A DNA stretch of 64,000 nucleotides from Limimaricola variabilis (GCF_014195545.1 NZ_JACIBX010000009.1:114370-178369), one strand, 5' to 3'. Positions 1-6,836 are shown, numbered from the stretch's first letter. Notes: generated by a model from the sequence alone, not told the origin. Translations and numbers: made by a program.

Positions 1-2
1 TG

Positions 3-32
3 ACCGAAACCGGGATCGTCGTTCCGGGCTGA
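3..32 (+). CDS. Possible 3' end of an upstream gene
   Basis: One + strand frame is open from the window edge and stops with TGA at 30-32, reading TETGIVVPG. It could be the last residues of a gene lying upstream. In related genomes a 5-formyltetrahydrofolate cyclo-ligase gene often precedes the YmdB-type gene, but nine residues cannot show that. Confidence 0.2.
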   Translation, partial: TETGIVVPG

Positions 33-132
33 ATGCGGCCGGGGAACGGGCGTTCCGAAGGCAGGCACGGCCACGGATCGGGCGGTCCGACAGGGGGCGC
101 CGGAGACGCTGCGACGCGCCGCAACGCTGCGC

Positions 133-161
133 TTGCCCTTTACGGATGCCCCCCCTAACAC
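133..161 (+). promoter_or_regulatory. Candidate promoter of the YmdB-type gene
   Basis: TTGCCC at 133-138 and TAACAC at 156-161 are 17 bp apart. Transcription would start at about 168-169, on or next to the ATG at 169, which predicts a leaderless mRNA. The 15-mer acgctgcgcttgccc that carries the -35 box (124-138) recurs in front of yebC (2819-2833). Confidence 0.4.
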
Positions 162-168
162 CTGCGGA

Positions 169-1002
169 ATGAGAATATTATTCCTTGGCGATGTGATGGG
201 ACGTGGCGGACGACAGGCGGTGGCCGAGCGCCTGCCGAACCTGCGTCGCGACTGGCGGCTCGATTTCGTGGTGGTCAATGGCGAGAACGCCACCGGTGGG
301 CGGGGTCTGTCGCCGGAGCATGCCAAGGGCATCCTTGAGGCCGGCGCGGACGTCATCACGCTGGGCGATCATGCCTTCGATCAGAAGGAGATGATGCGCT
401 TCTGCGAGACCGAGCCGCGCATCATCCGTCCCCTGAACTACTCGAAATCCGCGCCCGGCACCGGCGCGCGGGTGTTCGAGGCGACGCGCGGCCGCAAGGT
501 GCTGGTGGCGCAGGTGCTGGGGCAGGTCTTCATGAGCCGCCCCTATGACGACCCGTTCTCGGCGCTCGACCCGGTGCTGCGGGCGCATCCGCCCGGCGGC
601 GCGGTCGCGGCGAGCCTGATCGACATCCATTGCGAGGCGACGAGCGAGAAGATGGGCGTCGGCCATTACTGCGATGGCCGCGCGAGCGTCGTGGTCGGCA
701 CCCATACCCACGTGCCCACCGCCGATGTGCAGATCCTGCCGCGCGGCACCGCCTTTCAGTCGGATGCCGGGATGTGCGGCGATTACGACAGCGTCATCGG
801 CATGCAGAAGGACGAGCCGCTCAGGCGCTTCGTCACCGGCATGCCGGGAGGACGCTTCACCCCGGCGATGCAGGAGGTCACGCTAGCCGGTCTCTACGTG
901 GAGACCGACGACCGGACCGGCCTCGCCACCCGGGTCGAGATGGTCCGTCAGGGGGGGCGGCTGTCTCAGTGCGGACCCGCGGCAGCAACCGCGGGGCAGT
1001 AG
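169..1002 (+). CDS. YmdB-like metallophosphoesterase (TIGR00282 family)
   Basis: The 277-residue protein opens MRILFLGDVMGRGGR, the first metal-binding block of the calcineurin-like phosphoesterase fold. It continues with a VNGENATGG block, an HAFD block near residue 68 and a late GTHTHVPTAD block, all typical of the TIGR00282/YmdB family. Characterised members hydrolyse cyclic nucleotides such as 2',3'-cAMP, but the substrate here is not known. I chose ATG 169 because the family begins exactly there. The in-frame TTG at 133 would add 12 residues lying inside the probable promoter. No good ribosome binding site precedes 169, in keeping with a leaderless message. The SLC13 gene follows 38 bp downstream. 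Confidence 0.88.
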   Translation: MRILFLGDVMGRGGRQAVAERLPNLRRDWRLDFVVVNGENATGGRGLSPEHAKGILEAGADVITLGDHAFDQKEMMRFCETEPRIIRPLNYSKSAPGTGARVFEATRGRKVLVAQVLGQVFMSRPYDDPFSALDPVLRAHPPGGAVAASLIDIHCEATSEKMGVGHYCDGRASVVVGTHTHVPTADVQILPRGTAFQSDAGMCGDYDSVIGMQKDEPLRRFVTGMPGGRFTPAMQEVTLAGLYVETDDRTGLATRVEMVRQGGRLSQCGPAAATAGQ

Positions 1003-1040
1003 AGTTCCGGCCACATCCGTGGTCGTAGAAAGGTTCTGAA

Positions 1041-2819
1041 ATGTTCGGAATTTCCCTGTCGCCGGACGCCGAGGCCATCGCGGCGATGTTGATCGTGCTG
1101 GCGATGTTCCTCGCCTTCCTGCGCGAGTTCTACCCGGTCGAAGTGGTGGCGATCACCGGGGCCGTGCTGATGCTGGTGCTGGGCATCCTGCCCGAATCCA
1201 CCGCGATCAGCATCTTTGCCAACCCCGCGCCCTGGACCATCGCCGCGCTTTTCGTCGTGGTTGGGGCGCTGGTGCGCACCGGCGCGCTCGACTGGCTCTC
1301 GGCCCAGGCCGCCCGCCATGTCGAGCAACGCCCCAAGACGACGCTGATCACGCTGACCTTCACCGTGCTGGCGATGTCGGCCTTCATCAACAACACGCCG
1401 ATCGTCGTGGTGATGATCCCGATCTTCGTGAAGTTGTCGGGGCAGATGGGGCATCAGCCGTCAAAGCTGCTGATCCCGCTCAGCTACTTCGCGATCTTCG
1501 GCGGGATGCTGACGCTGATCGGCACCTCGACGAACCTGCTGGTCGACGGCGTGGTGCAGGCCACCGGGATGAAGCCCTTCGGTATCTTCGAGATCACCGG
1601 GCCGGGGCTGATCATGGCAGCCGTGGCGGTCACCTATCTCGGTCTGTTCGGGCGCAAGTTGCTGCCCGACCGCGACTCGATGGCCGGGCTGCTGTCGAAC
1701 AAGTCGAAGATGCGTTTCTTCACCGAAGCGGTGATCCCGCCCGACAGCAACCTGATCGGCCGCGAGGTCACCGACGTGCAGCTGTTCAAGCGCGACGGCG
1801 TGCGGCTGATCGACGTGGTGCGCGGCGACGCCTCGCTGCGGCGCGACCTCACCGGCGTCACGCTGCAGGTCGGCGACCGGGTGGTGCTGCGGACCGCGAT
1901 GACCGAGCTTCTCTCGCTGCAGGCCAATAAGAGCCTGCGCCGCGTCGATCAGGTCTCGGCGGTCGAGACCACCACGGTCGAGGTGCTGATCACCCCCGAC
2001 TGCCGGATGGTCGGGCGCAAGCTGGGCGATCTGCGACTGCGCCGTCGCTACGGCGTCTATACGCTGGCGGTGCATCGCCGCGACCGCAATATCGGCCGCC
2101 AGATTGACGATCTCGTGGTTCGGATCGGCGATACGCTGCTGCTCGAAGGCGCGATGGCTGACATCCAGCGTCTCGCTACGGACATGAACCTCGTCAACGT
2201 CGCCCAGCCGACCGAGCGGGCCTACCGGCGCAGCCACGCGCCGATCGTGCTCGCCGTTCTGTTCGGCATCGTCGGGCTGTCGGCGATCGGTGTCGCCAAC
2301 ATCGCGGTGATGAGCTTTCTCGGCGTCGCGGTGGTGCTGCTGACGCGGTGTATCGACGCCGACGAGGCCTTCGGCTTCATCGACGGAAGGTTGCTGGCGC
2401 TGATCTTTGGCATGCTCGCGGTGGGAGCCGGGCTCGATCATTCCGGCGCGGTGGCGCTCCTGGTTGAGTGGCTGACGCCGGTGCTGCAGCACATGCCGAG
2501 CTGGGCGCTGGTGCTGGTCGTCTACCTGCTGGCCTCGGTGCTGACCGAAATCGTGTCCAACAACGCGGTGGCGGTGATCCTCACCCCGGTGGCGATCGGT
2601 CTGGGGCAGGCGCTGGGCGTCGATCCGCGGCCGCTGGTGGTGGCGGTGATGTTTGGCGCGAGCGCCAGCTTCGCCACGCCGATCGGCTACCAGACCAACA
2701 CGCTGGTCTATGGTCCCGGCGGCTACAAGTTCACCGACTTCCTTCGGATCGGCGTGCCGCTCAACGTGTTGACGGCGCTGACCGCGGCGATCGTGATCCC
2801 GCTGTTCTTTCCGCTGTGA
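1041..2819 (+). CDS. SLC13/DASS-type permease with central TrkA-C domains
   Basis: This 592-residue integral membrane protein has an N-terminal half with about five hydrophobic segments, including the AFINNTPIVVVMIP block. A hydrophilic centre (about residues 210-390) holds two RCK/TrkA-C-like domains, and a second hydrophobic half carries the SNNAVAVILTPVAIG block. The NNTP and NNAV motifs are the Na+/substrate hairpins of the divalent anion:Na+ symporter family. Carboxylates or sulfate are the usual substrates; this sequence does not say which. The TrkA-C pair is usually thought to gate transport by ligand binding. The start has AAAGG seven bases upstream. The last codon overlaps the repeated promoter element of yebC. 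Confidence 0.88.
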   Translation: MFGISLSPDAEAIAAMLIVLAMFLAFLREFYPVEVVAITGAVLMLVLGILPESTAISIFANPAPWTIAALFVVVGALVRTGALDWLSAQAARHVEQRPKTTLITLTFTVLAMSAFINNTPIVVVMIPIFVKLSGQMGHQPSKLLIPLSYFAIFGGMLTLIGTSTNLLVDGVVQATGMKPFGIFEITGPGLIMAAVAVTYLGLFGRKLLPDRDSMAGLLSNKSKMRFFTEAVIPPDSNLIGREVTDVQLFKRDGVRLIDVVRGDASLRRDLTGVTLQVGDRVVLRTAMTELLSLQANKSLRRVDQVSAVETTTVEVLITPDCRMVGRKLGDLRLRRRYGVYTLAVHRRDRNIGRQIDDLVVRIGDTLLLEGAMADIQRLATDMNLVNVAQPTERAYRRSHAPIVLAVLFGIVGLSAIGVANIAVMSFLGVAVVLLTRCIDADEAFGFIDGRLLALIFGMLAVGAGLDHSGAVALLVEWLTPVLQHMPSWALVLVVYLLASVLTEIVSNNAVAVILTPVAIGLGQALGVDPRPLVVAVMFGASASFATPIGYQTNTLVYGPGGYKFTDFLRIGVPLNVLTALTAAIVIPLFFPL

Positions 2820-2827
2820 CGCTGCGC

Positions 2828-2857
2828 TTGCCCCCTTCGCGGGGGCTGGCATATAGA
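2828..2857 (+). promoter_or_regulatory. Candidate yebC promoter
   Basis: TTGCCC (2828-2833) lies 18 bp from TATAGA (2852-2857), 36 bp before the yebC start. The -35 box sits in the 15-mer also found upstream of the YmdB-type gene. A GCCCCC/GGGGGC inverted repeat (about 2830-2846) lies between the boxes and could end transcription from the upstream gene or act as an operator. Confidence 0.45.
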
Positions 2858-2892
2858 GACCCGGTTCTCGCATTCACGACAGGAGCCCCGCC

Positions 2893-3642
2893 ATGGCCGG
2901 CCATTCCAAATGGGCCAACATCCAGCACCGCAAGGGGCGGCAGGACGCCGCGCGCTCCAAGCTGTTCTCGAAGCTCTCCAAGGAGATCACCGTCGCCGCC
3001 AAGATGGGTGACCCCGATCCCGACAAGAACCCGCGCCTGCGCATGGCGGTCAAGGAGGCCAAGTCGGTCTCGGTTCCCAAGGACGTGATCGACCGCGCCA
3101 TCAAGAAGTCCCAAGGCGGCGACGCGGAGAGCTATGACGAGATCCGCTACGAGGGCTACGGCCCCGGCGGCGTCGCCGTCATCGTCGAGGCGATGACCGA
3201 CAACCGCAACCGGACCGTCTCGAACGTGCGCTCGACCTTCGGCAAGAGCGGCGGCAACCTTGGCGAGACCGGCTCGGTTTCCTTCATGTTCGATCGCAAG
3301 GGCGAGATCTTCTACAAGCCCGAGGTCGGCGACGCCGACACGGTGATGATGGCCGCGATCGAGGCGGGCGCCGAGGATGTCGAAAGCGACGAGGACGGCC
3401 ACTGGATCTATTGCGCCGACACCGATCTCAACGAGGTCGCGACGGCCCTCGAGGCCTCGCTCGGCGAGAGCGAGACCAGCAAGCTGATCTGGAAGCCGCA
3501 GAACCGCACGCCGCTCGGCGCCGAGGAATTTGCGAAGCTGATGAAACTGGTCGAGACGCTCGAGGATGACGACGACGTGCAGACCGTCACCACCAATGTC
3601 GATGCTTCCGATGAGGTGATGCAGGCCTATGCCGAAGGCTGA
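2893..3642 (+). CDS. yebC: YebC/PmpR family protein (TACO1 family)
   Basis: A full-length 249-residue member. It starts [18 protein letters not shown], the signature N-terminus of the family, and has the [14 protein letters not shown] block and the [14 protein letters not shown] block. The family was first described as transcriptional regulators; more recent work on bacterial and mitochondrial members points to a role in translation through difficult stretches such as polyproline. The ATG is preceded by AGGAG at a seven-base spacing. The gene has its own promoter and a hairpin terminator and is not part of an operon. Confidence 0.95.
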   Translation: MAGHSKWANIQHRKGRQDAARSKLFSKLSKEITVAAKMGDPDPDKNPRLRMAVKEAKSVSVPKDVIDRAIKKSQGGDAESYDEIRYEGYGPGGVAVIVEAMTDNRNRTVSNVRSTFGKSGGNLGETGSVSFMFDRKGEIFYKPEVGDADTVMMAAIEAGAEDVESDEDGHWIYCADTDLNEVATALEASLGESETSKLIWKPQNRTPLGAEEFAKLMKLVETLEDDDDVQTVTTNVDASDEVMQAYAEG

Positions 3643-3675
3643 GGCCTAGGGCTCACGTTGACAGAAACGACCGCG

Positions 3676-3708
3676 ACGCCGGGGACCCAGATGGGTCTCC
3701 GGCGTTTC
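3676..3708. terminator. Bidirectional terminator between yebC and the lysE-type gene
   Basis: ACGCCGGGGACCC (3676-3688) and GGGTCTCCGGCGT (3693-3705) form a 13-bp stem with one G.T pair and an AGAT loop, followed by TTCTC. The genes on either side converge on it. Confidence 0.65.
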
Positions 3709-3711
3709 TCG

Positions 3712-4317
3712 TCAGAGCGCCGCGAGGATCGGCCAGAGCGTGGCGACCAGCAGCGCCGCCATCGTGACGTTGAAGATCCTGAGACGGCGGGGCTGCGACA
3801 GCAGGCGCCGCAGCGAAGTCCCGAGCACGGTCCATAGCCCGGCCGAGACCGTGCCCATCACGGCGAAGACCGCCACCACCAGCGCCACACCCCAGAGCCC
3901 GGCATCCCCGACATAGGCGCTGGTTGCCGTCACCGACATCGCCCAGGCCTTGGGGTTCACCCATTGGAACGCCGCTGCCTGAATGAAGGTGAGGGGACGA
4001 CCCTCGGTCTCGGGCGCGTCGGCCGATTTCGGCGCCGCCGTGGCGATCTTCCAAGCCAGCCAGAGCAGGAAGCCGATCGAGGCGATCCGCAGCACGGTGG
4101 TCAGCGCCGGCCACAGCTCGAAGACCCGTGCAAGTCCGAGGCCTACGAGTCCGGCCATGGCGGCGAAGCCCAGCGCCACGCCCGCCATGTGCGGCACCGA
4201 GCGGCGCAGCCCGAAATTGGCGCCCGAGGCCATCAGCATGAAGTTGTTCGGCCCCGGCGTGAACAGGGTCACGAGGGCGAAGCCCATCAGGGCGGGCAGG
4301 AGCGCGAGCGAGGTCAT
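3712..4317 (-). CDS. LysE/RhtB family amino acid exporter
   Basis: A 201-residue inner membrane protein with about six hydrophobic segments. The diagnostic LFTPGPNNF motif near the N-terminus is followed by a GLRRSVPHMAGVALGF stretch, as in LysE/RhtB exporters of amino acids or homoserine lactones. The substrate cannot be told from sequence. I use ATG 4317; a GTG at 4332 would add five residues and neither has a clear ribosome binding site. It lies 50 bp downstream of the last hairpin of the sRNA array on the same strand, so read-through past that terminator could feed it. Confidence 0.88.
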   Translation of the reverse strand: MTSLALLPALMGFALVTLFTPGPNNFMLMASGANFGLRRSVPHMAGVALGFAAMAGLVGLGLARVFELWPALTTVLRIASIGFLLWLAWKIATAAPKSADAPETEGRPLTFIQAAAFQWVNPKAWAMSVTATSAYVGDAGLWGVALVVAVFAVMGTVSAGLWTVLGTSLRRLLSQPRRLRIFNVTMAALLVATLWPILAAL

Positions 4318-4340
4318 GCCGTCAATCTGCACGCGTCGGG

Positions 4341-4402
4341 GAGAATGGAAAGTCCCAAAACGAGAAACGGCGACGCCCAGGGAGGAGGAGGGGCGCCGCC
4401 GT
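4341..4402 (-). terminator. Terminal hairpin of the sRNA array (hairpin 1) with T-rich tail
   Basis: The last hairpin in transcription order is 4367-4402: a 12-bp stem with one U.G pair on the - strand and the conserved loop at 4379-4390. On the - strand it is followed directly by TTTCTCGTTTT. It therefore looks like an intrinsic terminator that itself shows the CUCCUCCC loop, and it supports - strand transcription of the array. Confidence 0.65.
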
Positions 4403-4415
4403 CTGTTCCGGTCCG

Positions 4416-4535
4416 CGGGTCCTCAGGGAGGAGGAGGAGAACCCGTGTCCGTCTCTGTCGACCGGCGGAGCCAGGGAGGAAGAGGGCCCGGCCGGTCCAT
4501 GCAACGGATGCCTGTATGGGAGGAGGGGCATCCGT
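4416..4535 (-). repeat. Array hairpins 2-4 (promoter-distal part)
   Basis: Hairpin 4 is 4504-4535: a perfect 9-bp stem ACGGATGCC/GGCATCCGT with variant loop TGTATGGGAGGAGG. Hairpin 3 is 4460-4497: a GACCGGC-type stem with one mismatch and loop variant AGGGAGGAAGAG. Hairpin 2 is 4416-4445: CGGGTCCTC/GAGAACCCG with one U.G on the - strand and the full loop at 4425-4436. In transcription order hairpins 3 and 2 form an A-D type pair like 5/4, 9/8 and 13/12. Confidence 0.75.
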
Positions 4536-4673
4536 ATCCTGTGCGACCGGCGGGGTCAGGGAGGAGGAGGACCCCGCCGGTCTGATGCGCGCCGTTCCAG
4601 GGAGGAGGAGGGAACGGCCCGTATTCGAATGTCTGCGAGCGGCGGGGCAGGGAGGAGGAGAGCCCCGCCGCTC
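4504..4673 (-). repeat. Array higher-order repeat, copy 3 (hairpins 7, 6, 5, 4)
   Basis: In transcription order: hairpin 7 (4637-4673, perfect 12 bp, GAGCGGCGGGGC stem), hairpin 6 (4591-4618, perfect 8 bp GCCGTTCC/GGAACGGC), hairpin 5 (4545-4582, perfect 13 bp GACCGGCGGGGTC/GACCCCGCCGGTC) and hairpin 4. The order of stem types is C-B-A-D. Shared linkers are cccgtattcgaat between types B and C and tctgat between A and B. Equivalent loops recur at about 173-182 bp. Confidence 0.75.
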
Positions 4674-4680
4674 AGATCCA

Positions 4681-4847
4681 CGAGGCACCCAGGGAGGAGG
4701 AGGGGCACCGCGCGTCTCGGTCGACCGGCGAGGGCCAGGGAGGAGTAGGGCCCGGCCGGTCTGATCTACGTGCGCACCCCAGGGAGGAGGAGGGGGCGGC
4801 CCGTATTCGAATTCCTGCGAGCGACGGGGCAGGGAGCCCCGCCGCTC
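4681..4847 (-). repeat. Array higher-order repeat, copy 2 (hairpins 11, 10, 9, 8)
   Basis: Hairpin 11 (4819-4847) keeps the GAGCGACGGGGC stem but its loop is only AGGGA. Hairpin 10 is 4768-4804, hairpin 9 is 4723-4761 (GACCGGC-type stem, loop AGGGAGGAGTAG), and hairpin 8 is 4681-4712. Hairpin 8 pairs fully over 4684-4709 only on the - strand, with adjacent U.G and G.U pairs (4687/4706 and 4686/4707). Same C-B-A-D order and linkers as copies 1 and 3. Confidence 0.75.
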
Positions 4848-4856
4848 TTTGGTCCG

Positions 4857-5031
4857 CGTGCGCTCCAAGGGAGGAGGAGAAGCGCCCGTGGTGTGCGACC
4901 GGCGAGGGCCGGGGAGGAGGAGGGCCCGGCCGGTCTGATCTACGCGCGCGCCCCAGGGAGGAGGAGGGAGCGGCCCGTATCTCGGTGTTCGTCAAGGCGA
5001 CGGCATCAGGGAGGAGGAGATGCCGTCGCCT
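4857..5031 (-). repeat. Array higher-order repeat, copy 1 (hairpins 15, 14, 13, 12)
   Basis: Hairpin 15 (4995-5031) has a perfect 12-bp stem AGGCGACGGCAT/ATGCCGTCGCCT. Hairpin 14 (4942-4978) is a close copy of hairpin 10. Hairpin 13 (4897-4935) is a close copy of hairpin 9 with loop GGGGAGGAGGAG. Hairpin 12 (4857-4888) has a 7-bp core at 4860-4866/4879-4885 with one U.G on the - strand. Order C-B-A-D. Confidence 0.75.
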
Positions 5032-5039
5032 CGTTGCGG

Positions 5040-5108
5040 ATCGCCCAGGGAGGAGGAGGGGCGATGCCGCTGCTCGCGACCGGTTCAGGGAGGAGGAGGA
5101 ACCGGTCG
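5040..5108 (-). repeat. Array hairpins 17 and 16 (first sRNA unit after the DUF1127 gene)
   Basis: Hairpin 17 (5077-5108) has stem GACCGGTTC/GAACCGGTC plus one more pair, and the full loop at 5087-5098. Hairpin 16 (5040-5065) has stem ATCGCCC/GGGCGAT and the loop at 5047-5058. By stem type this is an A-D pair and would be the first sRNA released from the transcript. Confidence 0.75.
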
Positions 5109-5121
5109 GGAAGCGGGAAAC

Positions 5122-5331
5122 TTACTTGGCCTCGGAGGCCTCGATCGCCACGCGCTTGATCATCGAGCGGCTCAGGCCGAGATCGGCGAGGTCACGGTCG
5201 CTCAGCGCCTGCAGCTCGTTGTAGGTCGCGCGATAGATCTTGTTCTTCGCCACACGGTCGGCCAGAGTGGCGCGGAAGGCGGCGATGCGCTGGCCCAGGC
5301 CAGCGCTGCGGGTTTCGGTCGTGTATGCCAT
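5122..5331 (-). CDS. DUF1127 small protein (CcaF1-like)
   Basis: A 69-residue basic protein starting MAYTTETRS and ending with the DUF1127 (YjiS-like) block LADLGLSRSMIKRVAIEA. The start at 5331 has AGAGG eight bases upstream; a codon at 5349 would add six residues not typical of the family. DUF1127 proteins are small RNA-binding or regulatory proteins. In R. sphaeroides the family member CcaF1, encoded just before the CcsR sRNAs, affects sRNA maturation and RNA turnover. Here the gene sits 14 bp before the hairpin array on the same strand, so coding and sRNA parts are probably one primary transcript. Orthology with CcaF1 is inferred from family and context. Confidence 0.9.
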   Translation of the reverse strand: MAYTTETRSAGLGQRIAAFRATLADRVAKNKIYRATYNELQALSDRDLADLGLSRSMIKRVAIEASEAK

Positions 5332-5444
5332 GTCGCATACCTCTTTCATTCAGGGCCCGTTCGGGGCCGGTCTCTACTGCTCTGGTCGATCCCAGATTTG
5401 CGGGACCGGTCGTCGAAGCCGCCGTATTGCGTCTTCGAGGATCA

Positions 5445-5472
5445 AAATAGGCGCATGCTGCGGATGCACAAT
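5445..5472 (-). promoter_or_regulatory. Candidate promoter of the DUF1127-sRNA operon
   Basis: On the - strand ATTG (5472-5469) is followed after 18 bp by CTATTT (5450-5445), which resembles the -35 TTG and -10 CTATNT elements of RpoH-type (heat or oxidative stress) promoters of alphaproteobacteria. It would give a leader of about 105-110 nt. The rest of 5350-5649 shows no gene; the Mrp promoter must also lie there. Confidence 0.3.
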
Positions 5473-5649
5473 CCCTCGCATCGGCAATGCTGCTATGCAG
5501 CGAATGCATGGTAAAAGTTTCATGAAAACATGGGCTTCCCTAGGGGAATTGTGGCTTTTCTGGGGCTGCTTGCGCTTTGGGCGGCAAAGCGCGAGTCTTG
5601 CGCGGCGATCGGGCAGAGGCCTGACGAAACACAAGGAATTGGACCCGAG

Positions 5650-6747
5650 ATGACAGTGACCCGCGACCAGATCCTCGATGAACTGCGCCGCATCGGCCTT
5701 CCCGGCGGCGGCGATCCGGTGTCGCGCGACATGGTGCGGGCGCTGGGAATAGATGGGGGGCGGGTGCGTTTCGTGCTCGAGGCGCCCGATGCCGCGACCG
5801 CGCGCGACTTGGAGCCAGTGCGCCGCGCCGCCGAATCCGTGGTAGCGGCGCTGCCCGGGGTCGAGTCGGTCAGCGTCGTGCTGACCGCCCATGGTCCGGC
5901 TGCCCCCGCCGCGCGTCCCGCGGGCGAGGCGCCCTCGCTGAAGATCGGCCGCCATCCCACGCCGCAGGCGCCGGGCCAAAGCGGTCCGCAGCGGGTGGCG
6001 GGGATCGACCGGATCCTCGCGGTCGGGTCGGGAAAGGGCGGGGTCGGGAAATCGACCGTGGCCTCGAACCTCGCCGTGGCGCTGGCCCGGGAGGGGCGAC
6101 GCGTCGGCCTGCTCGACGCAGACATCTACGGGCCCTCGCAGCCGCGCATGATGGGTGTGTCCAAGCGCCCGGGCTCGCCGGACGGCAAGACGATCGAGCC
6201 GCTGGTCGCCCATGGCGTCACGATGATGTCGATCGGGTTAATGCTCGATCCCGACAAGGCGGTGGTCTGGCGCGGGCCGATGCTGATGGGCGCGCTGCAG
6301 CAGCTGATCGGTCAGGTCGCCTGGGGCGAGCTCGACGTGCTGATCGTCGATCTGCCGCCGGGTACCGGCGACGTGCAGCTAACCTTGTGCCAGCGCACCC
6401 ACCTGACCGGCGCTCTGGTCGTCTCGACCCCGCAGGACGTCGCCCTGCTCGATGCGCGCAAGGCGATCGACATGTTCAACACGCTCAAGACGCCGGTGCT
6501 CGGGCTGATCGAGAACATGTCTCTTTATATATGTCCCGAATGCGGCCACGAGGCGCATATATTCGGCCATGGCGGCGTGGGTCGCGAGGCCGAGCGGATC
6601 GGAGTGCCGCTGTTGGGCAGCCTGCCGATCGATCTCGATACCCGGCTTGCCGGGGATTCGGGTCGCCCGGTCGCGGTCGGCGAAGGGCCGATGGCCGAGG
6701 CCTACCTCCAGATCGCCCGCGGCCTCGTCGCGGGGGGAATGGCCTGA
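5650..6747 (+). CDS. apbC: Mrp/ApbC iron-sulfur cluster carrier ATPase
   Basis: The 365-residue protein has an N-terminal MIP18/DUF59-like domain (about residues 1-80) and a Pro/Ala linker. The P-loop NTPase domain that follows has the deviant Walker A GKGGVGKS at 128-135. A later CPEC motif (in LYICPECGHEAHIFG) supplies the cysteines for a bridging 4Fe-4S cluster. Mrp proteins bind and hand over Fe-S clusters to apo-enzymes in the cytoplasm. ATG 5650 was chosen because the DUF59 domain begins there; the frame is open upstream from 5530 but without family similarity. It stands alone, and its terminator follows at 6787. Confidence 0.92.
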   Translation: MTVTRDQILDELRRIGLPGGGDPVSRDMVRALGIDGGRVRFVLEAPDAATARDLEPVRRAAESVVAALPGVESVSVVLTAHGPAAPAARPAGEAPSLKIGRHPTPQAPGQSGPQRVAGIDRILAVGSGKGGVGKSTVASNLAVALAREGRRVGLLDADIYGPSQPRMMGVSKRPGSPDGKTIEPLVAHGVTMMSIGLMLDPDKAVVWRGPMLMGALQQLIGQVAWGELDVLIVDLPPGTGDVQLTLCQRTHLTGALVVSTPQDVALLDARKAIDMFNTLKTPVLGLIENMSLYICPECGHEAHIFGHGGVGREAERIGVPLLGSLPIDLDTRLAGDSGRPVAVGEGPMAEAYLQIARGLVAGGMA

Positions 6748-6786
6748 ACAATCGCGGGGTGGGATCCGATGGGATCCCGCTCCGGC

Positions 6787-6820
6787 GCGTCCCGGGAATT
6801 CCTGGGACGCTCGTTTCATT
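6787..6820 (+). terminator. Likely apbC/mrp terminator
   Basis: GCGTCCC (6787-6793) pairs with GGGACGC (6804-6810); the loop contains the palindrome GGAATTCC. TCGTTTCATT follows. A second short repeat, GGGATC/GATCCC around 6761-6778, lies just upstream. Confidence 0.5.
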
Positions 6821-6821
6821 C

Positions 6822-6836
6822 CCGAATCGTGACAAT
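6822..6836 (+). repeat. 15-bp direct repeat CCGAATCGTGACAAT, copy 1
   Basis: Identical to 7064-7078, 242 bp away, on the same strand. It contains a GANTC (CcrM) site, and a second GANTC follows at 6838-6842. Function unknown; it could be a regulator's operator flanking the dcw control region. Confidence 0.7.

Larger units (their letters stand above)
4367..5108 (-). ncRNA. Expanded CcsR/cuckoo-type sRNA array, 17 CUCCUCCC-loop hairpins
   Basis: Seventeen stem-loops follow one another without an intervening gene. On the + strand the loop reads AGGGAGGAGGAG; the RNA strand (-) therefore shows CUCCUCCUCCCU. The full loop is present in 12 hairpins, variants occur in hairpins 3, 4, 9 and 13, and it is lost in hairpin 11. 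Stems of 5-13 bp differ in sequence but keep pairing. Nine stem mismatches are A.C on + and so U.G on -; none in the core stems is the reverse. The array begins 14 bp after the stop of a DUF1127 gene on the same strand. Known relatives: CcsR1-4 of R. sphaeroides, co-transcribed with DUF1127 gene ccaF1, each with two such hairpins and linked to stress and C1/pyruvate metabolism. Processing into about eight two-hairpin sRNAs is inferred. Confidence 0.85.

Noticed and set aside
1461..2873. Long antisense frames opposite the SLC13 gene and, similarly, opposite murE, murF, ftsZ, glcB and dnaE2
   Set aside because: These are typical shadow frames of GC-rich coding DNA, His/Arg/Gln-rich and without recognisable domains, whereas the opposite strand encodes clear full-length families.
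4367..5108. CRISPR array
   Set aside because: The repeated element is only about 12 bases, lies in hairpin loops, spacing is irregular, and the 'spacers' are complementary stem arms. No cas gene is present.
4314..5159. Long overlapping open frames on both strands across the array region, up to about 260 codons
   Set aside because: They encode low-complexity Arg/Gly/Pro/Ser repeats produced by the GGAGGAGG loop motif and have no start sites, domains or codon pattern of real genes. The hairpin explanation accounts for the sequence.
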